64,000 nucleotides of DNA from Candidatus Electrothrix communis (GTDB lineage: Bacteria > Desulfobacterota > Desulfobulbia > Desulfobulbales > Desulfobulbaceae). Shown in pieces: positions 62,963 to 64,000 of the stretch; position 1 is the first letter of the stretch, and every line of letters starts with the position of its first letter. The DNA is taken from contig CP130629.1 of the NCBI GenBank assembly GCA_030644725.1, positions 2,767,501 through 2,831,500 of the forward strand. The letters run 5' to 3'. Made by a program: the position numbers and the translations under genes. Below the pieces are notes generated by a model that worked only from the letters and a program-made list of their open reading frames with translations, had not been told where the DNA came from and made no database searches.

Positions 62963-64000
62963 ATGAAAAAAAAGGCATCAAGATTTATTGCAAATTTCTT
63001 CAACATGGAGGCTTCCGGCGGCATCCTGCTGATGCTGACAGCGATAGTAGCCGTTATCTGCGCCAATTCAGGATTGGCACATCTTTACGAGAAACTGCTT
63101 CATATCCATTTCCTGGCATGGATACCAGGCGTTAACGAGATGGGCATGAACCTGTCGCTGCTCCACTTCATCAATGACGGCCTGATGGCGGTTTTCTTTT
63201 TCTTAGTTGGCTTAGAACTGAAACGGGAAATCATGGAAGGAGAGTTATCAGATAAGCGCAATATTATGTTGCCTATTATCGGCGCCCTTGGCGGCATGCT
63301 GCTGCCAGCACTTATTTATTTTTTCCTGAACCGAGGCGATCCTCTTGCAATACGCGGCTGGGCCGTACCCGCTGCCACTGATATTGCCTTTGCACTGGGC
63401 GTCCTGACCCTACTGGGATCCAGAGTACCCTATTCAATCAAAATATTCCTCACTTCTCTGGCAATATTTGATGACCTTGGTGCGGTCATTATTATCGCAA
63501 TTTTTTATACAAAAGATATAGCGATGATGCCTTTGGTGGCAGCTGCTGGCTGTACCGCAATACTTGCCTGTCTCAACCATATAGGCGCAACAAAGAAACT
63601 ACCGTATTTACTGGTCGGCTTTCTCCTCTGGCTTGCCATGTTGAATTCTGGTGTACATGCCGTCGTTGCCGGTGTTGTCCTGGCCATGTTTATCCCGCTT
63701 TACTCCCATAAAAAACCAGGAATCTCCCCGCTAAAAACCCTTGAACATGACCTTCATCCAACTGTTTCCTATTTCATATTACCTCTTTTTGCCTTTGCTA
63801 ATTCCGGGCTCAACCTGCAGGGCATTGGTGCAGAACAAATTCTCCACCCTGTTCCGCTCGGTATTGCACTTGGCCTGTTCTTTGGTAAACAGGCAGGTGT
63901 GTTCGGGCTCTGTTTCCTTGCCATAAAAATGAAAATTGCCCAACTCCCTAGCGGGGTAAATTGGAAAATTCTCTATGGCGTGTCTATACTCTGCGGCATA
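62963..64000 (+). CDS. nhaA: Na+/H+ antiporter NhaA (5' part)
   Basis: The first 346 residues are in the window and the frame runs off the right edge. AAGGAGAG precedes the ATG. NhaA features: FFNMEASGGILLMLTAIVAV, NDGLMAVFFFLVGLELKREI, GWAVPAATDIAFALGVLTLL, and the ion-binding aspartate pair in SLAIFDDLGAVIIIAIFY (Asp170-Asp171). LFAFANSGLNL follows. The protein exchanges sodium for protons at the inner membrane and supports pH and salt homeostasis, fitting a brackish or marine habitat. About 40-60 residues remain outside. Confidence 0.95.
   Translation, partial: MKKKASRFIANFFNMEASGGILLMLTAIVAVICANSGLAHLYEKLLHIHFLAWIPGVNEMGMNLSLLHFINDGLMAVFFFLVGLELKREIMEGELSDKRNIMLPIIGALGGMLLPALIYFFLNRGDPLAIRGWAVPAATDIAFALGVLTLLGSRVPYSIKIFLTSLAIFDDLGAVIIIAIFYTKDIAMMPLVAAAGCTAILACLNHIGATKKLPYLLVGFLLWLAMLNSGVHAVVAGVVLAMFIPLYSHKKPGISPLKTLEHDLHPTVSYFILPLFAFANSGLNLQGIGAEQILHPVPLGIALGLFFGKQAGVFGLCFLAIKMKIAQLPSGVNWKILYGVSILCGI

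Overview
The window reads as a chromosomal segment of a Gram-negative anaerobe, most likely Desulfobacterota and probably the Desulfobulbales group, possibly a cable-bacterium relative. This is inferred from the look of the proteins (signal peptides, beta-barrels, a TolC-type efflux protein, Phe-ended outer-membrane protein) and from several families I associate with that group: the ~500-aa transposase-like protein, the AAA/PD-(D/E)XK ATPases and the repeated AAA-ATPase/DUF6155 fragments. No rRNA, tRNA or CRISPR array was found. Base composition is near 50% GC, broken by clearly AT-rich islands at about 2.0-3.6, 6.4-7.7, 13.9-15.6, 22.0-25.1 and 56.7-57.8 kb.

Layout. 0-6.2 kb: a DUF4405 membrane protein, a small secreted DUF5666-like protein, a thiol peroxidase gene (tpx) split by a 1.64-kb mobile element, a metF-type reductase and rsgA. 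6.4-10.8 kb: a YegD-like Hsp70, a hipB with a truncated hipA, and a cysteine-rich repeat protein ending in an outer-membrane beta-barrel. 11.0-18.6 kb: uvrA, a ParA-HEPN pair, UPF0175 and the first of three AAA/PD-(D/E)XK ATPases. 18.8-21.8 kb: two FtsX-type permeases and a Uma2 nuclease. 22.0-24.8 kb: a Lamassu-like pair, DUF4297 nuclease plus SMC-like ATPase, whose ATPase is read in two frames joined at an in-phase A AAA AAG slippery heptamer. 25.1-29.6 kb: AAA-ATPase fragments around a DUF6155 gene, then a hybrid histidine kinase with a CXXCH sensor.

30-41.4 kb: an atypical SDR, LemA, an M48 peptidase, a ZIP transporter, an EndA-type nuclease, a U32 (RlhA-like) protein, VF530, an intact tpx, a second Uma2 and a SieB-like exclusion protein. 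41.5-46.1 kb: a MacAB-TolC-type efflux operon. 46.5-52 kb: a secreted Cys-rich protein, an NlpC/P60-like lipoprotein, a radical SAM enzyme, a MoCo-carrier-like protein and galE. 51.8-54.0 kb: a CpxRA-like two-component system. 54.1-62.3 kb: a Phd/RelE toxin-antitoxin pair, a large membrane-anchored STAND NTPase and two more AAA/PD-(D/E)XK ATPases. The window ends in an M23 peptidase-like gene and the 5' part of nhaA.

How it fits together. The housekeeping genes (uvrA, rsgA, metF, galE, tpx, nhaA) are interleaved with at least four candidate defence modules: ParA-HEPN, DUF4297-SMC, SieB, and STAND plus AAA/PD-(D/E)XK. Many fragments show active gene turnover: split tpx, hipA', two AAA-ATPase remnants, a higA-like remnant and a decayed frame behind the STAND gene. 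A likely envelope-stress circuit is visible. The same GTAAA-N6-GTAAA direct repeat lies before cpxR and between the efflux operon and the divergent Cys-rich protein gene.
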